From positions 1,043,271 to 1,107,270 of the forward strand of contig CALSMJ010000001.1 in NCBI GenBank assembly GCA_943787425.1: a stretch of DNA of 64,000 nucleotides, in the 5' to 3' direction. Position numbers and translations under genes: made by a program. Origin of the DNA: an uncultured Pseudomonadales bacterium (GTDB lineage: Bacteria; Pseudomonadota; Gammaproteobacteria; Pseudomonadales; Azotimanducaceae). Of this stretch, positions 18,115-28,430 are shown piece by piece. A model generated the notes under the pieces. That model had not been told where the DNA came from. It did no database searches and saw only the letters and a program-made list of their open reading frames with translations. Each line of letters starts with the position of its first letter. Positions within the stretch are counted from its first letter, which is position 1.

Positions 18115-19353
18115 TTAGGACTCATTACCTAATAGCCATTGTTTAACTTTTGACCACATCGAATCACCCGAGGCTTCCGCCGCAGCCGGTCTCCCTGCAC
18201 GATCACCTTGGGCCGCCCCGTACTGAAGCAGGCCAACGGCGGTCGCATAAATTGGGTTTCTGACGATATCGGCCAGTCCAGAAACATTTTTTGGCTTACC
18301 GATGCTCACCGGCATGTGAAAAATCTCTTCCGCCAGCTCTACCACGCCCTCCATTTTTGCGGCGCCACCCGTCAACACGATCCCAGCAGGAATGAGCTCT
18401 TCAAATCCACTCCGACGTAGCTCCGCCTGAATTAACGTGAACAATTCCTCGTACCTTGGCTCAACAACCTCAGCAAGTGCTTGTCGTGACAGACTACGGT
18501 CTTCTCGCTCGCCAACACTGGGCACTTTGATTGTTTCGTTTTCACCCGCAAGCGAGCCCAAAGCACAGGCGTACTTAATTTTAATTTCTTCCGCATTTTG
18601 AGTCGGGGTCCGTAAGGCCATCGCAATATCGTTGGTGACTTGGTCCCCGGCTATTGGGATTACGGCGGTGTGCTTTATGGCGCCTTCGGTATAAATCGCG
18701 ATGTCTGAAGTGCCGCCACCAATATCCACCATACAGACGCCAAGATCCTTTTCATCTTCCGTTAATACCGAATAGCTTGATGCCAACTGCTCCAAAATAA
18801 TGTCATCAACCCCAAGACCACACTGCTTAATACATTTTTCGATATTCTGCGCGGCATTCACGGCGCAGGTCACCAAATGCACCTTTGCCTCCAACCGAAC
18901 GCCCGACATCCCCAGCGGCTCCTTAACACCTTCTTGGGTATCAATGATGAATTCTTGAGGCAAAATATGGAGTATTTTCTGATCAGCGGGAATTGCAACC
19001 GCTTGCGCTGCATCAATCACCCGGTCGATATCAGGCTGGAAAACTTCTCGATCTCGGATCGCAACGATGCCATGCGACCCCATGCTGCGGATATGACTGC
19101 CAGCAATGCCTGCATAGACAGACTGAATCTGACAGCCTGCCATTAATTCTGCCTCTTCGATCGCACGCTGGATTGACTGCACGGTCGATTCAATATTAAC
19201 CACCACCCCTTTTTTTAAACCTTTGGAGCCGTGGCTGCCCAGACCAATAATCTCCAACCGACCCTCTGGATTGATCTCTCCGACAATGGCAACCACTTTC
19301 GATGTTCCTATGTCGAGGCCCACAATAATGCGATTTTTGTTAGCATTACTCAT
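18115..19353 (-). CDS. ftsA: Cell division protein FtsA
   Basis: The 412-residue actin-like ATPase tethers FtsZ to the membrane. Phosphate 1 motif VGLDIGTSKV is at the N-terminus, phosphate 2 is at VDIGGGTSDIAI and the adenosine motif is at VLTGGAAKMEG. The C-terminus ends in an amphipathic helix, MWSKVKQWL, the membrane-targeting element. Its start overlaps the ftsQ stop by 4 bp, so it is coupled to it. Confidence 0.97.
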   Translation of the reverse strand: MSNANKNRIIVGLDIGTSKVVAIVGEINPEGRLEIIGLGSHGSKGLKKGVVVNIESTVQSIQRAIEEAELMAGCQIQSVYAGIAGSHIRSMGSHGIVAIRDREVFQPDIDRVIDAAQAVAIPADQKILHILPQEFIIDTQEGVKEPLGMSGVRLEAKVHLVTCAVNAAQNIEKCIKQCGLGVDDIILEQLASSYSVLTEDEKDLGVCMVDIGGGTSDIAIYTEGAIKHTAVIPIAGDQVTNDIAMALRTPTQNAEEIKIKYACALGSLAGENETIKVPSVGEREDRSLSRQALAEVVEPRYEELFTLIQAELRRSGFEELIPAGIVLTGGAAKMEGVVELAEEIFHMPVSIGKPKNVSGLADIVRNPIYATAVGLLQYGAAQGDRAGRPAAAEASGDSMWSKVKQWLLGNES

Positions 19354-20102
19354 AGTTTGTTACCTTCTATTGAATTTTGGTGCGTCGTTAAGAGAAGTTC
19401 TGTCGTTGGAACCGAGCCATTGATCGCCACGCCATCGGTATACCGTGCATCAATTCGCGTGTTGGTCGGGTCGACGCCCATTCGCTTTAGCCGCTCGATT
19501 ACAACAACCGATCGTTGCAACCGCTCGCTAACATCATTGCTGCCCAGCAAGACTTGCCAACCCGCGCGAAGTTCAAACGCCACCGCGCCTCGTGCTCTCA
19601 CCTCAACCATTTCGATTAAAAAATCAGGTAACGCTCGGCGTATTTCCAGATAGCGCCGCATCACCTCATCCACTTGATCCTCAGACCCATAAAGATGTGG
19701 CAAATCGATCCCAGCATGAAAGGTCGACTTGAAGGCAACGCCCTCCTTGTTAATAAAAGCGGTTTCATTCCAGTAAGCAATCGCGCGCTCAGGGTGGACG
19801 TTGATGGTTAACTCATCCGGCCAATTGAATTGCACTTCGGCGGCAGCCACCCAAGACAATGCCTCAACTCGGGTTCTCACTGCATCAATATCACTCAGCG
19901 TATGCTCCATCGCCAACACGACCCGTCTAATTTGATCGCGCTCGCCCTCACCAACGTCACCGGCAATCACCATGTACCGAAGATCATCTGCCTCTTTGCG
20001 ATCTGTTGCGGCCTGCACTGAAAGCGTCAGTACCAGTAACAGTAACAACAGAGCCTGCAGGAATTGGTAGGAAATCCCAGGTCGCCTTCTGAAACAAATC
20101 AT
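19350..20102 (-). CDS. ftsQ: Cell division protein FtsQ
   Basis: The 250-residue bitopic protein has a basic N-terminus, one membrane helix at about 13-31, a POTRA domain (about 43-110) and the beta domain that binds FtsB/FtsL. A region around [19 protein letters not shown] is the conserved end of the POTRA. It links early and late divisome proteins. It directly follows murC with a 4 bp overlap; the ddl gene that usually separates them is absent here. Confidence 0.92.
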   Translation of the reverse strand: MICFRRRPGISYQFLQALLLLLLVLTLSVQAATDRKEADDLRYMVIAGDVGEGERDQIRRVVLAMEHTLSDIDAVRTRVEALSWVAAAEVQFNWPDELTINVHPERAIAYWNETAFINKEGVAFKSTFHAGIDLPHLYGSEDQVDEVMRRYLEIRRALPDFLIEMVEVRARGAVAFELRAGWQVLLGSNDVSERLQRSVVVIERLKRMGVDPTNTRIDARYTDGVAINGSVPTTELLLTTHQNSIEGNKL

Positions 20103-21538
20103 GCCGCAACCTCACAGCGATAAAGTCCGGCCAAATCAAACGCCAGCTTCGCAGTCTCACCCGCTCCCTGCGTCAGCACGACATCCCCTTCTTGGACGTA
20201 CCGATTTAACACCTCAGTCGCCATCGACAGCTCGGCCAACCAGTGCAATTCTAAAAGCCCTCGAGCCTTGAGCTTTCGATGAAGATCAGCGCCCGTTGCG
20301 CCCGGAATAATGGCCTCGCCGGCCGCATAAACTTCAGAAATCAGCAGCACATCGACCAGCGCCAGCGCCTCAATAAACTGATCGAACAGTTCAGCGGTGC
20401 GAGAGTACCGGTGGGGCTGATACACCATGACCAGTCGGCGTCCGGGCCAACCTTTGCGGACTGCCTCGATGGTTGCGCGCACCTCATTGGGATGATGGCC
20501 ATAATCATCGATCAACAAAAATTGTCGTTGGGCCATTGCGCACTGGCCGTGCACCTCGAACCGGCGTCCAACACCGGAAAACTGTTTGAGACCCTGGCAA
20601 ATTGCCTCATCGGCTATGCCTTCATCCGTTGCAACCACAACCGCCGCCAGCGCATTCAAAACGTTATGCCTGCCCGGCATCCCAAACTCGATCGATAAGG
20701 TCGGATGCGGCCCGGGCCGAAGCACGTCAAATCGGCTGTACTGTTCTCTTTGAACCCAGTTCACTACCTGATAATCAACGTCATCGGAAAAACCGTAAGT
20801 TGCAACAGGACGCATTATGCTGGGTAACATCGAGGCAACCATTGCGTCGTCTTCGCAGGCCACGACCAAGCCATAAAAAGGCAAGTTATGAATGAACGCG
20901 AGGAACGCCTCTTTCAGCTTGGCAAAACTGCCGTCGTAGTTCGCCAAATGATCCCGATCAACATTGGTTAAAACGACCACCATAGGTTGAAGATGGAGAA
21001 AGGAGGCATCGCTTTCATCGGCTTCGGCAATCATGTAATGGCTTGAGCCCAACTGTGCATTACTGGCTGTACGATTCAGCAGCCCACCTATAATAAAAGT
21101 TGGATCCAGTCCTGCTTCGGCAAAAATCGAGGCAATCAGACTCGTCGTGGTCGTTTTACCATGGGTTCCTGCAACCGCAATGCCATGGCGATAGCGCATT
21201 AGTTCGGCCAACATCTCAGCACGCCGTATAATGGGGATCCGCAACTGCCTAGCCTCGTTCAGTTCTGGATTATCTGGGTCGATGGCACTTGAAACCACCA
21301 CCACATCGGCGCCTTGAACCTGCTGAGCCGTATGACCCTTGAAGAGCCGCGCGCCCTGCCTCTGAAGTCGCTCGGTGACGTCAGACGTCTGAAGGTCAGA
21401 GCCTGAGACAACGTAGCCTTGATTCAACAGTACTTCAGCAATGCCGCACATACCGGCGCCACCAATCCCGACAAAATGCACGTGTTTGATGCGACGCATC
21501 GCACGCCCGGAATCAGGATTCAAAACATTACTTTGCAT
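20099..21538 (-). CDS. murC: UDP-N-acetylmuramate--L-alanine ligase MurC
   Basis: MurC adds L-Ala to UDP-MurNAc. The N-terminal UDP-binding loop [15 protein letters not shown], the ATP loop [10 protein letters not shown] and [10 protein letters not shown] near the C-terminal domain are all present. I place the start at the ATG at 21538 because AAGGTGG lies about 8 nt upstream and it overlaps the ftsW stop by 11 bp; 21499 and 21577 are alternatives. From 21538 the protein has 479 residues, normal for MurC. murG, usually between ftsW and murC, is missing. Confidence 0.96.
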   Translation of the reverse strand: MQSNVLNPDSGRAMRRIKHVHFVGIGGAGMCGIAEVLLNQGYVVSGSDLQTSDVTERLQRQGARLFKGHTAQQVQGADVVVVSSAIDPDNPELNEARQLRIPIIRRAEMLAELMRYRHGIAVAGTHGKTTTTSLIASIFAEAGLDPTFIIGGLLNRTASNAQLGSSHYMIAEADESDASFLHLQPMVVVLTNVDRDHLANYDGSFAKLKEAFLAFIHNLPFYGLVVACEDDAMVASMLPSIMRPVATYGFSDDVDYQVVNWVQREQYSRFDVLRPGPHPTLSIEFGMPGRHNVLNALAAVVVATDEGIADEAICQGLKQFSGVGRRFEVHGQCAMAQRQFLLIDDYGHHPNEVRATIEAVRKGWPGRRLVMVYQPHRYSRTAELFDQFIEALALVDVLLISEVYAAGEAIIPGATGADLHRKLKARGLLELHWLAELSMATEVLNRYVQEGDVVLTQGAGETAKLAFDLAGLYRCEVAA

Positions 21539-22709
21539 GGCGCGCCACCTTGGTTTTCTTTGGCACGGCAGGGGCAAGACGACACTCCCAATCCAGGCGC
21601 AGTAACAACCCGAGCATGATCAATGACACCAACAAACTGTTTCCGCCAAAACTCATAAATGGCAGCGTTAACCCTTTCGTTGGTAGCAGCCCTAAGTTCA
21701 CCCCTAAATTAATCAGCGCCTGAACGCCGATCAGCATTGAGATGCCGGTTGCAAGATTACCGTGGAATGCAAACCCGGATTGATAACAGCGTTTTCCAAT
21801 CAACAACCCTTGGATTACCAAAACACTAAAGCCGATCAATACCAAGAGTGCGCCGGCAATACCGAGCTCCTCGACCACAATCGAAAACAAAAAGTCGGTA
21901 TGCGCCTCAGGTAAGAAAAAGAGCTTTTGAACGCTATTGCCTAAGCCAAGCCCAAACCATTCCCCTCGACCAATCGCAATCAGTGCTTGGGTCAATTGAT
22001 AGCCACCTTCAAACTGATGGGCCCACGGGTCGGTAAAAGAAATTAATCTGGCCAGGCGATAAGGCTGCAGCACGATCAAAACGACCACCAACAGCCCACC
22101 GGCAAACAACGTTGGCATGAAATAACGCATCGGAACGCCAGCGAAAAACAGCATTGCCAACACCGCTGACATCATCACAACACACGCCCCGAAGTCTGGT
22201 TGCAGCAGCAACATTCCAACCAATAGGCCCGTCAATCCGAGCGGAAGCAAATAAGCGGACAGGCGCTCTTGGTATCGCGCTGTGGGGCTTGCAAGATAAG
22301 ACGCGAGGAAGATCACTGCAAATAATTTGACGAACTCAGAGCCCTGCAGCGTAAAAAATCCAAGCGGTATCCAGCGCGTTGCGCCATTCACCTCACGACC
22401 AATGCCAGGAATCATCACAAGAACCAATAAGATGACGGACAGCGCGTAAAGCACCCAGCCGAGCCTTTGCCAAACGCGAATCGGAACAATCAGCGCGCTG
22501 AGTAAGCCAGCCAGACCAAGCCCTAAGAATACGACCTGTTTGCCGGCGAGATAAAGCGGATGGCCATAGTTTCTTGCCGCGACTTCCGACGACGCTGACG
22601 TCACCATGATCAAGCCAAGCATCAACAAAAACCCGGCAGATACTACAACGGTTAGATCCACTGGCCTGCCCTCACTGGCGATCGCGGTATTGAGACGGAT
22701 CGCGCTCAT
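21528..22709 (-). CDS. ftsW: Septal peptidoglycan glycosyltransferase FtsW
   Basis: This 393-residue SEDS-family polymerase has about ten membrane helices and works with FtsI at the septum. Conserved elements include [14 protein letters not shown], the acidic region after LLQPDFG with its catalytic-site aspartate, VEELGIAG and the terminal [15 protein letters not shown]. It overlaps murD by 4 bp upstream and murC by 11 bp downstream. Lipid II, its substrate, needs MraY and MurG, which are not in this cluster. Confidence 0.96.
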   Translation of the reverse strand: MSAIRLNTAIASEGRPVDLTVVVSAGFLLMLGLIMVTSASSEVAARNYGHPLYLAGKQVVFLGLGLAGLLSALIVPIRVWQRLGWVLYALSVILLVLVMIPGIGREVNGATRWIPLGFFTLQGSEFVKLFAVIFLASYLASPTARYQERLSAYLLPLGLTGLLVGMLLLQPDFGACVVMMSAVLAMLFFAGVPMRYFMPTLFAGGLLVVVLIVLQPYRLARLISFTDPWAHQFEGGYQLTQALIAIGRGEWFGLGLGNSVQKLFFLPEAHTDFLFSIVVEELGIAGALLVLIGFSVLVIQGLLIGKRCYQSGFAFHGNLATGISMLIGVQALINLGVNLGLLPTKGLTLPFMSFGGNSLLVSLIMLGLLLRLDWECRLAPAVPKKTKVARHAK

Positions 22710-24040
22710 GCGGCACGCTCCATAAGCAATTGCTCAAATCGATCACCCCGGGCTTCGTAACTCGAAAACTGATCAAGACTGGCGCAAGCAGGTGACAATA
22801 AGATGACATCGCCCTCCTCAGCCAGCTGGATCGCTCGCCGAACCATACAGTCGAAATCGAAAAAAACCTCAGGGACTAAAAAGGGCGCCAGACTCTCAGC
22901 CAATATCGCGCCTGCATCGCCATAAACCAAAATCCGTTTAAGACTGTGAAGCGCTGTCACCTGACGAACAAGCTCAGAAAAATCTGCTGCCTTGGCCTGC
23001 CCGCCAAGTAACAAAATCATCGGCCCCAAGGTTTCGAAGTCTTTTAAGGCCGATTGGGTCGCACCAACGTTCGTCGCTTTTGAATCATTGATCCAAGTTC
23101 TACCATCGTGCCGCTCGATGCGTTGACAACGATGTCTAAGGCCTGAAAATTGACCGATATCGCTGAGCATCTGATTCATATCGAGACCCAGGCATTCCCC
23201 GATTGCAAGCGCAGCCAAGGCATTCAAGCAGTGACTTGTCCCGTTCGATTTCAGACTGTGAACTGCGAGCAACACATCCTGCCCGCGCGCGAGATAGCGT
23301 TGTCCTCCGCGTTCAATCAATCCAAATTCCGCGTTATCTTGCGGATTCCCAGCCGAGAAAATTTTCCGATTTCGAACCCCTTTTGAGGCGGCGTAGTGCG
23401 CGATATCGCGATGGACAACGGCATACTCAGCAGATGAAAAAATATGCGATTTAGCAGCATAGTAATCATCAACCGTCTCATAGCGATCTAAATGATCTGG
23501 GCTCAGGTTGAGCAGTGCTGCGACCTTTAACGGCAGCTGTGTTGACAATTCGAGCTGGTAACTCGACAGTTCCAGGACATAACAAGTCGCCTCGTCTTCC
23601 AGCAAATCTAAACTTGGCGCACCAATATTGCCGCCAACCTGGACAGATCTCATTTGCTGGCTTGCCAGAAAGCCGACAAGGGTCGTGACGGTCGTCTTAC
23701 CATTGGAGCCCGTGACACCAATGATTGGCGCTTTGGCCCGCTGCGAGAACAGGTTGATATCATTGGTTAAGATCACACCTTGTCGTTGCGCCTCAGCTAG
23801 GGCCGGTAAGGCCAAAGGCACCCCAGGGCTGATATACCAGTGCGCGCCGAATTGCGCTGTAACCTGCGCAATCGGTTGCACGGCCTTGGCGTACCCCATT
23901 TCAAGTAGCATCTGCCTTGCCTGATCTGAGACCCGGTCGTCACCCGCGATAAAATCAATCCCTTGGCCTATTAAGAACCTGGCAACCGACAACCCGGTTT
24001 GTCCGAGACCAATTACAACTGGCACTAAGTGCATGCTCAT
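22706..24040 (-). CDS. murD: UDP-N-acetylmuramoylalanine--D-glutamate ligase MurD
   Basis: The 444-residue ligase adds D-Glu to UDP-MurNAc-Ala. The N-terminal dinucleotide-like fold has VIGLGQTGLSVARF, the ATP loop is GVTGSNGKTTVT, followed by NLSPDHLDRY, INDSKATN and the C-terminal LLSPACASLDQF. Length is typical. It overlaps murE (4 bp) and ftsW (4 bp). mraY, normally just upstream, is absent. Confidence 0.97.
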   Translation of the reverse strand: MSMHLVPVVIGLGQTGLSVARFLIGQGIDFIAGDDRVSDQARQMLLEMGYAKAVQPIAQVTAQFGAHWYISPGVPLALPALAEAQRQGVILTNDINLFSQRAKAPIIGVTGSNGKTTVTTLVGFLASQQMRSVQVGGNIGAPSLDLLEDEATCYVLELSSYQLELSTQLPLKVAALLNLSPDHLDRYETVDDYYAAKSHIFSSAEYAVVHRDIAHYAASKGVRNRKIFSAGNPQDNAEFGLIERGGQRYLARGQDVLLAVHSLKSNGTSHCLNALAALAIGECLGLDMNQMLSDIGQFSGLRHRCQRIERHDGRTWINDSKATNVGATQSALKDFETLGPMILLLGGQAKAADFSELVRQVTALHSLKRILVYGDAGAILAESLAPFLVPEVFFDFDCMVRRAIQLAEEGDVILLSPACASLDQFSSYEARGDRFEQLLMERAA

Positions 24041-25497
24041 GACGCCACGCCCCGCTGCATCAATTCGGCCGCAACGATCGCCTGATCATTGAACGGATAA
24101 CGTACACCTTGAATCTCCTGATATTGCTCGTGCCCTTTGCCCAATATGACAACCACATCCCCCGGTTCTTGCAACGTTAAAGCCCGCTGGATGGCCGCCT
24201 TGCGATCGGTGAGGCAATCGGCCGGATCCATGGGCAAGGCAAGATCTCGACACATATCATCGATAATCGCGGCGGGGCGCTCTGATCGCGGATTGTCACT
24301 GGTAAAGATACAGAGATCGCTGTGCTGGGCTGCCGCGAGTCCCATTAAAGGTCGCTTACCTGGATCACGATCACCACCACAACCCAACACACAAATCAGT
24401 CGCCCCTGACAATGGGGACGAAGCGACAGCAACACCTGGGTCACAGCATCGGGTGTGTGCGCAAAATCAATGAGTACTGACTGATCCGAGCCGGGCACAA
24501 CCTGCAATCGGCCCGGCGGCGGCTGACAGTTGGACAATGCGGCACCGATATCATCGAGTTCAACGCCATACCAATAAAGCAGGCCCGCCACCGCCAACAG
24601 ATTGCTGACGTTGTGCTGTCCAAGCAACGCGCTCTGAACGATTGTCTTGCCGGTTGGGGTATACAATTGAAACTGAACCCCTGAGGCGTGAAATGTCAGT
24701 GCCTCCGCACGAATCAGGGCAGCCGGCGCGCCCATTTGACTAAAACCCAGCACTTCCGGCACTTGTGATGCTTGCATTAACGTCGCAAGCCAAGGGTCAT
24801 CTAAATTCAAGAGCGCGCACTGCAACCCTTCCCACTGGAGTAATTTGGCCTTGGCTTGACGATAACTTGCCATATCACCGTGATAGTCAAGATGATCGCG
24901 CGTAACATTGGTCAATACGGCGGCCTGAATCGTCGTGCCCATCAAACGACCTTGCACCAGACCATGCGATGATGCTTCGATGAGTGCCATTTCGGCACCC
25001 GAATCCAACAGGGATTTGAGAGATGATTGGATGACCACTGCATCCGGCGTTGTCAACCCAGAGTCCACGAGATCGGTCAAAAACCCTTGTCCAAGCGTTC
25101 CAATAATGCCTGCCGAGCGCTTTAGATAATTTAAAGCGCTTGCAGCCAGATAGGTCACGGAGGTTTTACCATTCGTCCCAGTCACAGCAACCGTTGTTAA
25201 GTGTTTCGACGGCTCACCATAAAAACGGCTCGCTATTTTGCCAATTTCATTCGCCAAGTTTGGCACCTCAATCACAGGGACCCCTAGGTTGTCCTGGGCC
25301 GCCCGGGCATCGCACAGTACCGCGCAAGCCCCAGCAGCAACTGCATTTTTGATAAAACAGCGACCGTCATAGGCAGTACCCTGCAATGCAACGAAGACCT
25401 GTCCGGGCTCGACGCGCCGGCTATCTAACACCAAACCGCTCACCGCGATATCTGGCAGGTCAACTCCTGGCAACAAGGCGCGCAGAGAAGCCGTCAT
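24037..25497 (-). CDS. murE: UDP-MurNAc-tripeptide synthetase MurE (meso-DAP type)
   Basis: This 486-residue ligase adds the third residue of the stem peptide. ATP loop GTNGKTSVTY, the LTNVTRDHLDYHG motif and ILGKGHEQYQE are present. The substrate-specificity motif DNPR (in FTSDNPRSE) indicates meso-diaminopimelate rather than lysine. The start shares one base with the ftsI stop. murF, which should follow murE, is absent; murD follows instead with a 4 bp overlap. MurE and not MurF is supported by the DNPR motif. Confidence 0.97.
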   Translation of the reverse strand: MTASLRALLPGVDLPDIAVSGLVLDSRRVEPGQVFVALQGTAYDGRCFIKNAVAAGACAVLCDARAAQDNLGVPVIEVPNLANEIGKIASRFYGEPSKHLTTVAVTGTNGKTSVTYLAASALNYLKRSAGIIGTLGQGFLTDLVDSGLTTPDAVVIQSSLKSLLDSGAEMALIEASSHGLVQGRLMGTTIQAAVLTNVTRDHLDYHGDMASYRQAKAKLLQWEGLQCALLNLDDPWLATLMQASQVPEVLGFSQMGAPAALIRAEALTFHASGVQFQLYTPTGKTIVQSALLGQHNVSNLLAVAGLLYWYGVELDDIGAALSNCQPPPGRLQVVPGSDQSVLIDFAHTPDAVTQVLLSLRPHCQGRLICVLGCGGDRDPGKRPLMGLAAAQHSDLCIFTSDNPRSERPAAIIDDMCRDLALPMDPADCLTDRKAAIQRALTLQEPGDVVVILGKGHEQYQEIQGVRYPFNDQAIVAAELMQRGVAS

Positions 25498-27150
25498 TAC
25501 ACAGCCTCCCGAGTATCCGTGGGGGGCACACTCAGCAATCGCAGCACATTCGACATCACTCTGGAAAAAATGGGGGCTGCAATGCTGCCGCCGCCAACCT
25601 GCTCGGTTTTCGGCTCATTGATCAGGACCACACCCACAAACCTGGGTGAATATTGCGGTGCGAACCCTGCGAAAAATGCAATATGTCGCGTATCGTCGTA
25701 ACCGTTTTCACCAATTTTTCGCGCCGTCCCGGTTTTACCACCGACATCATAGGATTCAATCGCAGCTTTTCGGCCAGTGCCTTCCGTGATTACGCGCCCG
25801 AGCATGCTTTGCAGCTGCAGCGCAATCCGCGCATTCATCACCCGCTCACCTTCGGAGACCTGATCTGCAATCAACGTGACCTCGCGCTTGATCCCACCAG
25901 ACGCAATGGTGCTATAGGCCGATGCAAGCTGAAGCGGGGTCACGGTCAACCCATAACCATAGGCAAAGGTCACGCGTTCAATGTCTTTCCATCGGCGACG
26001 ATTTGGTAAAAACCCACTGCTTTCTCCGGGGAAGCCAACGCCCGTGACCTCACCAAAACCAAGCGTTTGGAACTGTTTCCAAATATCGTATTCATTGAGA
26101 CTGAGTGCGAGTCGGCTAATCCCAACCTGACTGGAATGCGCCAAGATACCACCCAAATCTAAGACGCCTCGGTTACGGGGGTCCTTGATAACAGCATCAT
26201 CAATTCTCAAAAATCCAGGACTGGTATCAATGACGTAACCCATATCCAGCCCCGACTCTAACGCAACCGCAACCGTGAAAGGCTTCACCGTCGAGCCCGG
26301 TTCAAAGACATCGGTAACCGCTCGATTTCGCACGGATCGAGAGATCTAACTGAATTCGATTATTGGGGTTATAAGATGGCTGATTCGCCATCGCCAGCAC
26401 TTCACCAGTTTGAACGTCCAAGAGCACGAACGATCCCGATATTGCCTCATATTGAGAAATTGCCGATTTAAGCTCCCGATAGGCCAAGAACTGCAAGCGC
26501 TGATCGATCGAGAGCCGCAGATTCCGGCCCGGGACTGCCTCAGCCACGGGCATAATATCCCGTACGATTTCTCCATAGAGGTTCTTAAGCACCTTCTTTT
26601 TGCCGGGCTTGCCACTCAACCAATCATCGAAGGACAGCTCAATGCCTTCTTGGCCAACATCATCGATATTGGTAAAGCCCACAACATGCGCCGCAATCTC
26701 ACCCCCGGGATAGAATCGGTGATACTCTTTTTCGCCATAAACGCCGGGCAATCCAAGACTCAGGATGGTATCGGCTTCCGAAGGCTTGGCGTGGCGTCGA
26801 AGATAGACAAAATTGCGACTTTCAGCTCGACGCATCTTGAGCGTGAACTCCTCAACAGAGACCCCGAGCCCCGTCGATAGCTCAGTAAGGCTCTGCTGAT
26901 CATTCGGGAGTTCCGATGGATTAGCCCAAAGCGAGACAACTGGCGAGCTCACCGCTAGCGGATTATCTCGGCGGTCCAAAATCATGCCGCGGTGGGCATT
27001 GATCCGCTCCATTCGAATCGTTCGGGCATCACCCTGATCTTGAAGAAAATCTTTTTCAGACATTTCGATATAAATCAGTCTTCCTGCGCCGCCAGTCATC
27101 AACAACAAAAACAAGAATGCTGCGAAATGGATTCTGAAGGCAGGGGTCAC
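25497..27150 (-). CDS. ftsI: Peptidoglycan D,D-transpeptidase FtsI (PBP3), frameshifted
   Basis: Two frames together make one FtsI. The first (27150 to a stop at 26302) has the short N-terminus, membrane helix (about 9-26) and the pedestal domain up to SYNPNNR. The second carries on from about 26333 with RNRAVTDVFEPGSTVKPF, including the active-site SxxK (STVK) and KTG in GGKTGTAR. Removing one C near 26334 restores the family spacing between NNR and RNRA. The gene is essential in relatives, so a sequence error is likelier than true loss. The SxN motif reads SSQ instead of SSN. It overlaps ftsL and murE. Confidence 0.92.
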
Positions 27151-27504
27151 TCCTGATCCCCATCAACGCTAGCGGTTTGCAAAAGCCTGGGCGATCGACG
27201 CATCAACACCAAATTTGCTTGACCGGGCGTCTGCATATGCAATTCCTCCCGGGCCAGTTGGTCGACTCGGTTGTAACCAGCCCAGGCGCTTTGCTCAAGC
27301 AATAATCGCTCGTACTCACTATCGAGATTATCGCTGACATGCTCTTCAACCTGGATTCGGCTGTAAAGCGCTCGAGTTTCATGGGACACCAAAATGACCC
27401 CCACACTCGACAGCCAAAATAAAGACCAGGAGCAACATGACTCGTCTTGGCCATCCGCCACCCAGCCAGCTCAAACATTGCAACACCAAGGGTTGACCGC
27501 TCAC
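27147..27504 (-). CDS. ftsL: Cell division protein FtsL, frameshifted
   Basis: Two frames must be joined. From a GTG at 27504 (overlapping the rsmH stop as GTGA), one frame encodes a basic N-terminus and the start of the membrane helix, PRRVMLLLVFI. The other gives the helix end and leucine-zipper-like ectodomain, SSVGVILVSHETRALYSRIQ onward, and LLLEQSAWAGYNRVD typical of FtsL. Dropping one T in the TTTT run near 27416 makes a continuous 118-residue protein with a single good membrane helix. FtsL recruits FtsB and FtsQ and helps activate FtsWI. Position between rsmH and ftsI is canonical. Confidence 0.85.
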
Positions 27505-28419
27505 GCAATTTTCTCCATCGCCCGCATGACTGCGCTTCGCGCTCGAGGATTCATAGCCAATTCAAGGCTCTCAGCACGCCACTTCCCAAGCGAGCGCACT
27601 GGCCGTTGAATTTGATGATCGAAAATTGGAAATTTAGACGGGTAGGGGTCGTTTTTTTCTTGCCGCTTGATGAACCGTTTGGCAAGACGGTCTTCCAAAG
27701 AATGAAAGCTAATGACCACCAATCGACCACCAATCTCGAGCAGGTCCGGCGTTGCTGCCAAACAGCCATCAATGTCTTTGAGCTCTTGATTCACTTGAAT
27801 ACGAACCGCCTGAAACACTCGAGTCGCCGGATGCTTATTCGGATCATGGCTTGGAGACACTTTGGCAACCAACTGGGCCAAATCCTGAGTCGTTTGCAGC
27901 GGCTTGCCCGCTCTTTCAGCAACAATGGCTCGCGCAATCCGTCGGGCGTGCCGTTCCTCGCCATAGTCTTTCAACACGGTAGCGATTTCCGACTCCGAGG
28001 CTCGGTTGAGCCATTCAGCCGCAGTCTCACCAGACGTATTATCCATTCGCATATCTAACGGGCCGGGCTTGCCAAAACTAAACCCGCGTTCTGCAACATC
28101 CAATTGGTTGGATGACACACCAAGATCCAACAAGATGCCATCGACTTTCTCAACCGCTGAGGCCGCAACATGCGTCTTTAATCTGCGCAAAAGAGCCGTG
28201 GACTATCGACACGCGAGCATCATGTCCCATGCTAGTTTGGGCCACCGCAATCGCCTCTGGATCTTTGTCTATTACCATTAACCGCCCTTGGTCTGAGAGC
28301 TTGTCCAAGATTGCTGCCGAATGCCCGCCTCGGCCAAAAGTGCAATCGATGTAGAAACCATCCAATCGATGCACCAAGACATCGACCGCCTGTTCGAGCA
28401 TGACCGGAATGTGCGTCAT
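27501..28419 (-). CDS. rsmH: 16S rRNA (cytosine-1402-N4)-methyltransferase RsmH, frameshifted
   Basis: RsmH (MraW) methylates C1402 in the decoding site. The N-terminal frame (28419 to about 28170) has HIPVMLEQAVD and the SAM motif IDCTFGRGGHSAAIL. The C-terminal frame resumes with VEKVDGILLDLGVSSNQLD and continues through GFSFGKPGPLDMRMD, ATRVFQAVRIQVN and VVISFHSLEDR. Removing one base near 28170, in GACGCATGTTGC, joins them into about 305 residues, close to the family length. Flanked by mraZ (11 bp upstream) and ftsL. A sequencing error is the simplest cause. Confidence 0.92.
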
Positions 28420-28430
28420 GACGCCTCGAT

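Noticed and set aside
27203..27508. Separate 101-codon minus-strand gene over ftsL
   Set aside because: It is the third frame through ftsL; the other two frames give the FtsL helix and ectodomain.
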